Assembly: GCA_964621265.1 (NCBI GenBank)
Contig: CAZULQ010000006.1
Span: forward strand, 6,931-70,930
Direction: 5' to 3'
DNA: 64,000 nt
DNA from: Porcipelethomonas sp964621265
Lineage (GTDB): Bacteria; Bacillota; Clostridia; Oscillospirales; Ruminococcaceae
In this document: positions 25,549-32,973 of the stretch, piece after piece
Layout of the letters: each line of letters opens with the position of its first letter
How positions within the stretch are numbered: position 1 is the stretch's first letter
The notes under the pieces: generated by a model
Database searches by the model: none
The model's input: the letters and a program-made list of their open reading frames with translations, nothing else
What the model was told of the DNA's origin: nothing
Position numbers and translations under genes: made by a program

Positions 25549-25582
25549 CCCCTCTGAATTTTTTCAGAGGGGACTTTTCTTT
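25549..25582 (+). terminator. orphan terminator-like hairpin upstream of the GH5 gene
   Basis: A perfect 10-bp stem CCCCTCTGAA / TTCAGAGGGG with a TTTT loop, followed by ACTTTTCTTT. No coding gene on the plus strand lies between it and the tatD terminator, so it may end an unrecognised short RNA starting in 25310-25540. The rest of this 380-bp gap is AT-rich. Confidence 0.6.
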
Positions 25583-25592
25583 GCTTACCCAC

Positions 25593-25621
25593 TTTACAAA
25601 TTGTGTTTTTAGCGGTATAAT
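25593..25621 (+). promoter_or_regulatory. promoter of the GH5 endoglucanase
   Basis: TTTACA, 17 bases, TATAAT directly after the orphan terminator and 33 bases before the start codon. Confidence 0.75.
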
Positions 25622-25653
25622 TAGTTTATAATGTAATAAGGAGAATTTATGAC

Positions 25654-27837
25654 ATGGAAGAAAAAAAGACCAACAAGTCGCTGAAAATTGTAATTGCCGT
25701 TATGGCGATTATAATACTGGCTCTTGCAGGTGTTGTGACAGCGTTTCTCTTGAAAGATGATGACAAGTCAGCAACCGACACAGGTGCAAGCGTTGCGGAA
25801 GCAGTAACTGAAGCTGTTACAACAACAGTTCCTACAACTCAGCCTCCGACAGAAGCGACTACAACAGTTGCAACAACGACAACTCATGTGAGTCCGAAGG
25901 AGACTGTCAATTTCACAATCGGCAGTGAACTGAGTGAAATTGATGCAATACTCAATTATAACAATAACAAGACCTATAAAGCATGTCTGGGAGATTTTGT
26001 TCGTCCGGGAAGCAAGATTGATTCGTTTATTTTTGTTTTCTATTCAGAGGACGGCGAATCAAATATCAGAAACTATAAGGGCGCATGCGGTATTTCAGTA
26101 AGCGATGAGTGTGATGCCGCAACAGACGATTGCTGGTATCAGTCAGATGACTTTGAAACAAGCGTGAATAGTGCTTATCTTGAGCTTAAATGGGATGTTC
26201 CTGGAGAAATCAGGGACTATATCAACGTTGGCGAAGATGGCTACATCGAAATCGGATACTGGTGGGGCGGCGTTAAGTCGCTGAGACTTTCAAGCATTAT
26301 CTGTAACTACTCAGCTTCTGCTGAAATCCCTGTAGACGGCACAAAGACAACTGAGCTCGGCAAGACACTCAGATACAGCAATGAGGACGAAAAAACTGCC
26401 AAGATTCCGCTTTCTGACTTGACCGAAGCGGGTACAGTCCCACAGTATTTTGAATTTAAAATCAAGGGCAACGGAGAGCTTCAGAAATACTCAGGCGCAT
26501 TCGGAATCTCAGTTGACGATTCATGCCCTGCAAAGACAGACAAGGGCTGGTATCAGAGCGGAAACGCCGCTGTTATGACAAGCTCTGACAACTGCACTCT
26601 TTACTGGCTTGTTCCTGATGAAATCAAGAACTATATAAATACAGACGGCGAGGTTATGCTCGGCTACTGGTGGAGTAAGCAGGAATCTGTAACTCTTGAA
26701 TCTGTAACTGTAAAATACAGCATAGGCTCGGGAATTGAACAGTCAGACGCAGAGAATAAGGAAGAAGAAGCGCCTGAAAAGGAAGACAAGGACGAGGATA
26801 AGGATAAAGACAAGGAAGATGCAGACAGCGCAGGTGGCAAGAGCACTGCTGATATCGTAAAGGAAATCAAAGTCGGCTGGAACCTTGGTAACACACTCGA
26901 CTGCTATGATGTCGGTTCAGACCCGACAAAGGCTGAAACAGGCTGGGGCAATCCGAAAACAACAAAGAAAATGATTGATACAGTCAAGGCAGCAGGCTTT
27001 AATGCTGTCAGAATACCTGTCACCTGGGGTGACCACATGAACGGTGACAAGATTAACGAAGACTGGATGAGTCGTGTAAATGAGGTTGTTGATTACGCTA
27101 TCGACAATGACATGTATGTAATCTTAAACGTTCATCACGATGACTATACATGGCTTAACCCTACATACGCTGACGAAGAAAAGGTAAAGGCAAAGCTTGT
27201 GAAAATCTGGGAGCAGATTTCAGCACGTTTCAAGGGTTATGACTATCACCTTATTTTCGAGGGCATGAACGAACCGAGAGTTATCGGCGGCAAGAATGAG
27301 TGGACATGCGGTACAGAAGAAAACAGAGAGGTTATAAGCAATCTTTTTGCGGCATTTATTGATACTGTAAGAAAATCGGGCGGAAACAATAAAAACCGTA
27401 CACTTCTGATTACTGCAAATGCGGCTGCTATGGACGAAACAAACTTGAAGTCAATCAAAATTCCTGATGATGACTATATTGCAGTTTCAATTCATAACTA
27501 CTCACCTTGGGAATTTGCAGGAAATGAAAACTCACGTTCCGACTGGGGAAGTGACGCAGATAAAAAGGACCTTGAAAAGGGCTTTGACCTTGCGAAAAAG
27601 CTGTTTGTAGATAAGGGCGTACCTGTTCTTATTACAGAATTCGGCTCAACTCACAAGGGTAATGAGGAAACCCGTGCCAAGCACATGGAATACTACGTCA
27701 AGGAAGCAAAGGAAAGAGGAATCAAGTGCTTTGTCTGGGATAACGGCATAAAGGACGAGTTCGGACTTCTTGACAGAAAGAATAATTCATGGTGGCATAA
27801 GAGCGTTGTTGACGCGGCTGTAAATGCGGCTAAATAA
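25654..27837 (+). CDS. membrane-tethered GH5 endo-beta-glucanase with two tandem carbohydrate-binding-like modules
   Basis: The 727-residue enzyme is predicted to hydrolyse beta-1,4-glucans (or mixed-linkage glucan or xyloglucan) outside the cell. Parts: an uncleaved-looking signal anchor (11-33), a Thr-rich linker (51-80), two related ~125-residue modules (about 84-220 and 230-356, both with GxCGISV/GAFGISV, WYQS and GYWW), a Lys/Asp/Glu linker (365-395) and a GH5 barrel (398-727), probably subfamily 4. The acid/base is Glu540 (FEGMNEPR) and the nucleophile Glu662 (ITEFGS). The modules resemble R. flavefaciens modules appended to GH5 enzymes (possibly CBM80); not proven. No dockerin or sorting signal is present, so the membrane helix is the only tether seen. 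Confidence 0.9.
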   Translation: MEEKKTNKSLKIVIAVMAIIILALAGVVTAFLLKDDDKSATDTGASVAEAVTEAVTTTVPTTQPPTEATTTVATTTTHVSPKETVNFTIGSELSEIDAILNYNNNKTYKACLGDFVRPGSKIDSFIFVFYSEDGESNIRNYKGACGISVSDECDAATDDCWYQSDDFETSVNSAYLELKWDVPGEIRDYINVGEDGYIEIGYWWGGVKSLRLSSIICNYSASAEIPVDGTKTTELGKTLRYSNEDEKTAKIPLSDLTEAGTVPQYFEFKIKGNGELQKYSGAFGISVDDSCPAKTDKGWYQSGNAAVMTSSDNCTLYWLVPDEIKNYINTDGEVMLGYWWSKQESVTLESVTVKYSIGSGIEQSDAENKEEEAPEKEDKDEDKDKDKEDADSAGGKSTADIVKEIKVGWNLGNTLDCYDVGSDPTKAETGWGNPKTTKKMIDTVKAAGFNAVRIPVTWGDHMNGDKINEDWMSRVNEVVDYAIDNDMYVILNVHHDDYTWLNPTYADEEKVKAKLVKIWEQISARFKGYDYHLIFEGMNEPRVIGGKNEWTCGTEENREVISNLFAAFIDTVRKSGGNNKNRTLLITANAAAMDETNLKSIKIPDDDYIAVSIHNYSPWEFAGNENSRSDWGSDADKKDLEKGFDLAKKLFVDKGVPVLITEFGSTHKGNEETRAKHMEYYVKEAKERGIKCFVWDNGIKDEFGLLDRKNNSWWHKSVVDAAVNAAK

Positions 27838-27843
27838 AAAATT

Positions 27844-27872
27844 AAGGGAGACCATTATGGTCTCCCTTTTGT
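27844..27872 (+). terminator. terminator of the GH5 gene
   Basis: AAGGGAGACCA / TGGTCTCCCTT with a TTA loop and TTTT, 6 bases after the stop. It lies between convergent genes. Confidence 0.9.
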
Positions 27873-28595
27873 TTATTGCATGGCACACATTTTTTCGTAT
27901 AATCCCGGTACTGCTGATGTAGCGAGTATCTGCGCGACTGTTACAACATCAATAACTGCGTGTCCTACCATAATCGGCAACGGATTTCTGTTTTTGTGAT
28001 AATGAATACACAGGATTATGGTCAGCGGCAGAAATGATAAAAAGCGGTATGCTATATACCTTACATCAAAAAGCGTCGGAATAAAGCTGTGCTGAAGAGC
28101 GAAAAAGAATGCGGGCACTAAAATTGCGGTGTACTTGTTTTTTATCTGGTTTACGCCACAGCCAAAGTATAGTCCGTCCTCGGCAAAGGCAGTTGATAAC
28201 GGAAGTATCGGAATATTTAGAATTGCAAGCCAGAGCGGGACAGGTGCAATCATCATTGGTGCGGCATAAGGAATTATGCCATAGCAGATAAAGCCTGCCA
28301 GATACATTCCGCTCATTCCGACAAGCAGAATAATGCCTGTCATGGCGGCAATCTGTTTTGCGGTTGTCTTACCCTTCTGATAGTTGATAAGCTTGCTGTA
28401 ACCGCCACAGTGCTTTCTGGAAACGACTATTAACATGAGTATAGTTGCGATGTTTACTACACTTGCGATAATCGACCACCAGCTACTTATTTCGCTTACA
28501 TTTTCGCTGCGTATATTTGCACCGATAACAAATATCAGCAGAAAAACAACACATCGTATCGGCAGCAGATACGGCAGAAATCTGTTTTTGTTCAT
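27873..28595 (-). CDS. CPBP family intramembrane protease-like protein
   Basis: The 240-residue protein has about seven membrane helices and the Abi/CPBP motifs in the second half: AEDGLYF in place of EExxxR, FFALQH (FxxxH) and GHAVID (HxxxN-type). CPBP proteins include prenyl-protein proteases and bacteriocin self-immunity factors. Because the first motif lacks the second Glu and the Arg, activity is uncertain. GGAG precedes the ATG at a normal distance. The third copy of the dispersed element lies just upstream. Function and substrate are unknown. Confidence 0.75.
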   Translation of the reverse strand: MNKNRFLPYLLPIRCVVFLLIFVIGANIRSENVSEISSWWSIIASVVNIATILMLIVVSRKHCGGYSKLINYQKGKTTAKQIAAMTGIILLVGMSGMYLAGFICYGIIPYAAPMMIAPVPLWLAILNIPILPLSTAFAEDGLYFGCGVNQIKNKYTAILVPAFFFALQHSFIPTLFDVRYIAYRFLSFLPLTIILCIHYHKNRNPLPIMVGHAVIDVVTVAQILATSAVPGLYEKMCAMQ

Positions 28596-28632
28596 ATTAT
28601 GTCACTCCACGTTATACTTTTGCTATTGTTAT

Positions 28633-28698
28633 ATGGTCGTGCCTTAACTTACTTTTATTTATGTTGACAGAGCGAATTTGTCCTGTGCGTTTGCGCAC
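28633..28698 (-). repeat. dispersed 66-bp element, copy 3
   Basis: Read on the minus strand it has GTGCG, CAAA loop, CGCAC, then AGGACAAATTCGCTCTGT, a variable middle and AAGGCACGACCAT, as in copies 1 and 2. The 5' hairpin stem is kept although its loop differs. It lies downstream of nifJ and is in its sense direction. It lacks the GGGGTCGATG palindrome. Confidence 0.8.
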
Positions 28699-28699
28699 A

Positions 28700-28729
28700 A
28701 AACAGCGGATTCTTGTGTGAATCCGCTGT
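28700..28729. terminator. hairpin downstream of nifJ
   Basis: An 11-bp perfect stem AACAGCGGATT / AATCCGCTGTT. On the minus strand it is followed by only a short TTTT before repeat copy 3; on the plus strand by TATTTTTT. It probably ends nifJ transcripts. Confidence 0.65.
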
Positions 28730-28799
28730 TTATTTTTTATGGTCGGGAAACCGTGACAATGTACTGTCTCGAAAACCGTCGCATCATAAAAAATCTTAA

Positions 28800-31700
28800 T
28801 TATTCTTCTGTGCCGTAAAGCTTAGCAAGTCTTGTAAGATAATCGTATCTGTCCTTAGCATTTTCAAGAGCAGCATCGAAGAGTCTTTCAGCTCTTTCTG
28901 GGTTCTGACGAGCAAGTGAGTTGTAACGTACTTCGCCCATGAGGAAGTTCTTGTATTCGTCAGTATTAGGAGCCTTAGAATCCATGATGAATGGGTTCTT
29001 GCCTTCAGCCTTAAGCTCAGGGTTGTATCTGTAAAGGTGCCAGTAACCAGCCTGAACAGCCTTCTTTTCTTCAGCCATTGAAGTACCCATACCTGTCTTG
29101 ATACCGTGGTTGATACATGGTGCATAACCGATGATGATTGAAGGTCCGTTGTAAGCTTCAGCTTCAGCGATAGCCTTGATACACTGGTTCATGTCAGCAC
29201 CCATAGCGATGTGAGCAACGTAAACGTAGCCATAGCTCATAGCGATACCAGCGAGGTCCTTCTTCTTAACTTCCTTACCAGCTGCTGCGAACTGAGCAAT
29301 AGCACCTGTTGGAGTTGACTTAGATGACTGACCGCCTGTATTTGAGTAAACTTCTGTATCGAATACGAAGATGTTTACGTCTTCGCCTGAAGCGATAACG
29401 TGGTCAAGACCGCCGAAACCGATATCGTAAGCCCAACCGTCACCACCGAAGATCCACTGTGACTTCTTTCTGAGGAAGTCCTTAGAAGCGAGGATATCCT
29501 TAGCAGCGTCGCATCCGCAAGCTTCGAGAGCTGCAACGAGCTTGTTTGTAGCAGGTGTGTTAGCGTTACCGTCTTCGAGTGTGTCGAGGTATTCAGCGAT
29601 AGCTGCCTTAACATCTTCGTTTGTTGCTGTTTCGCCGAGAGCGCGAACCTTAGCTATTACTCTGTTTCTGAGAGTCTTCTGACCGAGGAACATACCGTAA
29701 CCGAATTCAGCGTTGTCTTCGAAGAGTGAGTTAGACCAAGCCGGACCCTTGCCTTCCTTATTGAATGTGTAAGGAGTTGAAGGAGCTGAACCACCCCAGA
29801 TTGATGAACAGCCTGTTGCGTTAGCGATGTACATTCTGTCACCGAAGAGCTGAGTGATGAGCTTAGCGTATGGTGTTTCACCACAACCTGCACAAGCGCC
29901 TGAGAATTCGAGCATTGGCTGCTTGAACTGTGAGCCCTTAACAGTAGTTGGCTTGAACTTTTCTGTTACAGCCGGCTTTTCGTCGATTGTGAGACCATAA
30001 GCGAACTTTTCCTGTTCGTCCATCTGTGAAGCGATTGGTTCCATAACGAGAGCCTTGTTCTTTGAAGGACATACGTTAGCACATGAACCACAGCCTGTAC
30101 AGTCAAGTGTTGAAATTGTCATAGCGAACTTCATGCCGTCCATAGCAGGCTTGAAGTCAACCATCTTCATACCGGCAGGAGCATTTGCAGCTTCGTCAGC
30201 TGAGAGAGCAACCGGTCTGATAACAGCGTGTGGACATACATATGCACACTGGTTACACTGGATACAGTTTTCAGGAATCCACTGTGGAACCTTAACTGCA
30301 ATACCTCTCTTTTCGAATGCAGCAGAACCCTGTGGGAATGTACCGTCAGCAGCATCCTTGAATGCTGAAACAGGGAGTGTATCACCCTTCTGAGCGTTAC
30401 ATGGAATCTGGATGTTGTTTACATAGTCAGCGAGAGCCTTGTTGTCGCTTGTAACAGCTGACATACCCATCTGAGTATCAGCAGCGTCAGCCCATGAAGC
30501 CGGAATGTCAATCTTAACAATGTTCTGGTGACCAGCGTCGATAGCGTTCCAGTTCTTTTCAACGATGTCCTGACCCTTCTTGCCGTAAGAAGCTTCAGCA
30601 GCGTCCTTCATGTACTTAACAGCGTCTTCAAATGGAATGATGTTAGCGAGCTTAAAGAATGCAGACTGGAGAATTGTGTTGATTCTTGTGCCCATGCCTG
30701 TTTCTTCACCGAGCTTAACGCCGTTGATTGTGTAGAAGTTTACATTGTTCTGAGCGAGGTACTTCTTAACCTGTCCAGGGAGGTTAGCTTCGAGGCCTTC
30801 CATATCCCAGATTGTGTTGAGAAGGAATGTACCGCCCGGCTTGATGTCTGAAACCATATCATACTTGTCGATATAGCTCTGGTTGTGACATGCAACGAAG
30901 TCAGCCTTGTTGATAAGGTATGTTGACTTGATTGGTGTCTTACCGAAACGGAGGTGTGATACAGTTACACCGCCTGACTTCTTTGAGTCATATGAGAAGT
31001 AAGCCTGAGCATAAAGATCAGTGTGGTCACCGATGATCTTGATTGAGTTCTTGTTGGCACCAACTGTACCGTCTGAACCAAGACCCCAGAACTTACATGA
31101 TGTTGTACCTGCAGGAGCAGTATCAGCGCTTGCAGCAGCTTCGAGTGAAAGGTTAGTAACGTCATCCTTGATGCCGATTGTGAACTTAGCCTTTTCTGTG
31201 TTGTTGAATACTGCAACGATCTGTTCAGGAGTTGTATCCTTAGAACCAAGACCGTATCTACCTGTGAATACAGGAGTGTCATTGAACTTTGTGCCCTTGA
31301 GAGCTGCAACAACGTCGAGGTAAAGTGGTTCGCCGAGTGAGCCAGGTTCCTTAGTTCTGTCGAGAACTGTGATTCTCTTAACTGAATCAGGAATAGCTTC
31401 AACGAGCTTGTCAGCGCAGAATGGTCTGTAAAGTCTAACCTTAACGAGACCGTATTTACCGCCGTTAGCGTTTAAGTAGTCGATTGTTTCTTCAATAGTG
31501 TCGTTAACAGAACCCATAGCAACAATGATGTGTTCTGCATCAGCAGCACCGTAGTAGTTGAAGAGTTTATAGTTTGTGCCGATCTTGGCATTAACCTTGT
31601 TCATGTATTCTTCAACGATTGCAGGCATAGCATCGTAATATGGGTTACAAGCTTCTCTTGCCTGGAAGAAGATGTCAGGGTTCTGAGCAGTACCTCTGAG

Positions 31701-32342
31701 AACAGGGTGTTCAGGGTTTAATGCTTCGTTACGGAATCTGTTGACAGCATCCATGTCAACCATTTCCATCAGGTCAGCGTCATCCCATGTTTCAATCTTC
31801 TGGATTTCGTGAGATGTTCTGAAGCCGTCAAAGAAGTGGAGGAAAGGAACTCTTCCCTTGATTGTTGAAAGGTGAGCAACTGCACCAAGGTCCATAACTT
31901 CCTGAGGGTTTGAAGAACAGAGCATAGCATAGCCTGTCTGACGGCAAGCATATACGTCTGAGTGATCGCCGAAGATGTTCAGAGCGTGTGAAGATACACA
32001 ACGAGCTGAAACGTGAATTACTGAAGGGAGAAGCTCACCGGCAATTTTATACATGTTAGGGATCATAAGGAGAAGACCCTGTGAAGCTGTATATGTTGTT
32101 GTGAGAGCACCGGCTGAAAGTGAGCCGTGAACTGCACCGGCAGCGCCTGCTTCAGACTGCATTTCAACTACTGAAACCGGATCACCGAAAAGGTTTTTCT
32201 TGTTTTTTGCTGACCACTGGTCAGTAACTTCAGCCATAACTGAAGATGGTGTGATTGGGAAAATCGCAGCAACTTCTGTAAATGGGTATGATACCCAAGC
32301 GGCAGCGTTATTACCGTCCATGGTTTTCATTTTTCTTGCCAT
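28800..32342 (-). CDS. nifJ: pyruvate:ferredoxin (flavodoxin) oxidoreductase
   Basis: The 1180-residue homodimeric enzyme oxidises pyruvate to acetyl-CoA and CO2 and reduces ferredoxin, the central step of energy metabolism in anaerobes. It has the full single-chain layout: N-terminal pyrimidine-binding domain (MDGNNAAAWVSYPFTEVAAI), the CoA-binding region, two 4Fe4S motifs (CIQCNQCAYVCP about residue 690 and CTGCGSCANVCP about 745), a further Cys pair (CAGCGETPYAKL) and the thiamine pyrophosphate site (GGDGWAYDIGFGG about 970). I chose ATG 32342 because AGGAGG lies before it and the family starts with MARKMKTMDGN; a longer frame has no site. Codon use is strongly biased, as expected for high expression. 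Confidence 0.96.
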   Translation of the reverse strand: MARKMKTMDGNNAAAWVSYPFTEVAAIFPITPSSVMAEVTDQWSAKNKKNLFGDPVSVVEMQSEAGAAGAVHGSLSAGALTTTYTASQGLLLMIPNMYKIAGELLPSVIHVSARCVSSHALNIFGDHSDVYACRQTGYAMLCSSNPQEVMDLGAVAHLSTIKGRVPFLHFFDGFRTSHEIQKIETWDDADLMEMVDMDAVNRFRNEALNPEHPVLRGTAQNPDIFFQAREACNPYYDAMPAIVEEYMNKVNAKIGTNYKLFNYYGAADAEHIIVAMGSVNDTIEETIDYLNANGGKYGLVKVRLYRPFCADKLVEAIPDSVKRITVLDRTKEPGSLGEPLYLDVVAALKGTKFNDTPVFTGRYGLGSKDTTPEQIVAVFNNTEKAKFTIGIKDDVTNLSLEAAASADTAPAGTTSCKFWGLGSDGTVGANKNSIKIIGDHTDLYAQAYFSYDSKKSGGVTVSHLRFGKTPIKSTYLINKADFVACHNQSYIDKYDMVSDIKPGGTFLLNTIWDMEGLEANLPGQVKKYLAQNNVNFYTINGVKLGEETGMGTRINTILQSAFFKLANIIPFEDAVKYMKDAAEASYGKKGQDIVEKNWNAIDAGHQNIVKIDIPASWADAADTQMGMSAVTSDNKALADYVNNIQIPCNAQKGDTLPVSAFKDAADGTFPQGSAAFEKRGIAVKVPQWIPENCIQCNQCAYVCPHAVIRPVALSADEAANAPAGMKMVDFKPAMDGMKFAMTISTLDCTGCGSCANVCPSKNKALVMEPIASQMDEQEKFAYGLTIDEKPAVTEKFKPTTVKGSQFKQPMLEFSGACAGCGETPYAKLITQLFGDRMYIANATGCSSIWGGSAPSTPYTFNKEGKGPAWSNSLFEDNAEFGYGMFLGQKTLRNRVIAKVRALGETATNEDVKAAIAEYLDTLEDGNANTPATNKLVAALEACGCDAAKDILASKDFLRKKSQWIFGGDGWAYDIGFGGLDHVIASGEDVNIFVFDTEVYSNTGGQSSKSTPTGAIAQFAAAGKEVKKKDLAGIAMSYGYVYVAHIAMGADMNQCIKAIAEAEAYNGPSIIIGYAPCINHGIKTGMGTSMAEEKKAVQAGYWHLYRYNPELKAEGKNPFIMDSKAPNTDEYKNFLMGEVRYNSLARQNPERAERLFDAALENAKDRYDYLTRLAKLYGTEE

Positions 32343-32413
32343 TGGTAATATCCTCCTGATAAAGAAATTTAGATTTTTTGACAGCATACATACATATGTT
32401 GCCTTACTATATA

Positions 32414-32442
32414 ATAATAACACAATGTGCGGATTTTGTAAA
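32414..32442 (-). promoter_or_regulatory. promoter of nifJ
   Basis: On the minus strand TTTACA, 17 bases, TATTAT, about 70 bases before the start codon. Confidence 0.65.
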
Positions 32443-32450
32443 TACCTTTT

Positions 32451-32468
32451 TTGACAATTTTTTGTCAA
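32451..32468. promoter_or_regulatory. 18-bp palindrome next to the nifJ promoter
   Basis: A perfect inverted repeat TTGACAA-TTTT-TTGTCAA lies eight bases upstream of the nifJ -35 box. It has the 7-4-7 geometry of Rex sites (TTGTTAA-N4-TTAACAA) but differs at two positions per arm. Its regulator is unknown. Confidence 0.45.
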
Positions 32469-32645
32469 TTTTATCGTTAAAATACTACAAATAATAAATT
32501 GCACTGAATACTGACATTTGTGGGAGTTTCTACAAATTTCGACTTAATATTATCCAATACCCGTTAATGGTGCATAATAATTGTTACAAATTATTGTGAA
32601 ATATTACAAAAATGTCTCGAATTTCAAAAAAAAGCGGTTTTTTTG

Positions 32646-32674
32646 TTGACGATTAGCGTTTTTTAGTGTATAAT
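32646..32674 (+). promoter_or_regulatory. promoter of a candidate small RNA
   Basis: TTGACG, 17 bases, TATAAT. No coding gene starts in the following 130 bases, and a terminator ends that stretch. Confidence 0.8.
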
Positions 32675-32680
32675 ACATGT

Positions 32681-32808
32681 AGTGTTAAATAATTCATGAA
32701 TTATTTTACACTCGTTTTGTTGTCTCCTTTCTTTTGTTCTACACATATTTATTTTCTCTCATTTTAATTAACTGCCCGGATATTTCGAATATCCGGGTTA
32801 TTTTTTTG
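32681..32808 (+). ncRNA. candidate stand-alone small RNA (~130 nt)
   Basis: The predicted transcript starts seven bases after a near-perfect promoter. It opens with a 16-base-arm inverted repeat (32681-32712, one mismatch, no loop bases between arms). A single-stranded C/U-rich stretch with TCTCCTTTCTTTTG follows and could pair with AAAGGAGA-type ribosome sites. It ends in a strong intrinsic terminator. The only internal frame (23 codons from 32695) lacks a ribosome site. It does not look like 6S, SRP, tmRNA or RNase P RNA. The regulatory role is an inference. Confidence 0.6.
32775..32807 (+). terminator. terminator of the candidate small RNA
   Basis: The stem CCCGGATATT / AATATCCGGG with a 3-base loop, followed by TTATTTTTTT. 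Confidence 0.9.
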
Positions 32809-32866
32809 CAAGCTAACGCATTTGTATAATGTGTATAACTTTTTTATATAATACACGCAAAATTAT

Positions 32867-32895
32867 AGAGGATTTCTTGACGAAATCCTCTTTTT
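32867..32895 (+). terminator. second terminator, overlapping the ppk promoter
   Basis: AGAGGATTTC / GAAATCCTCT with a five-base loop and TTTTT. The loop and right arm contain the TTGACG -35 box of the ppk promoter. A TATAAT at 32847-32852 with a poor 19-base spacing also precedes it. Confidence 0.85.
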
Positions 32896-32905
32896 GTTAT
32901 ATAAT
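32877..32905 (+). promoter_or_regulatory. promoter of ppk embedded in a terminator hairpin
   Basis: TTGACG, 17 bases, TATAAT. The -35 hexamer is formed by the loop and first right-arm bases of the terminator at 32867-32895, and the T-run lies in the spacer. Confidence 0.75.
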
Positions 32906-32973
32906 AAGAATAACAGCAACAGTATCAGTAAAATATGTACAATATATGTTCTAAACAAACGGAGGAACACGAA

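Noticed and set aside
32695..32766. 23-codon peptide gene inside the candidate small RNA
   Set aside because: There is no ribosome site and the start lies at the centre of the palindrome; noncoding is more likely.
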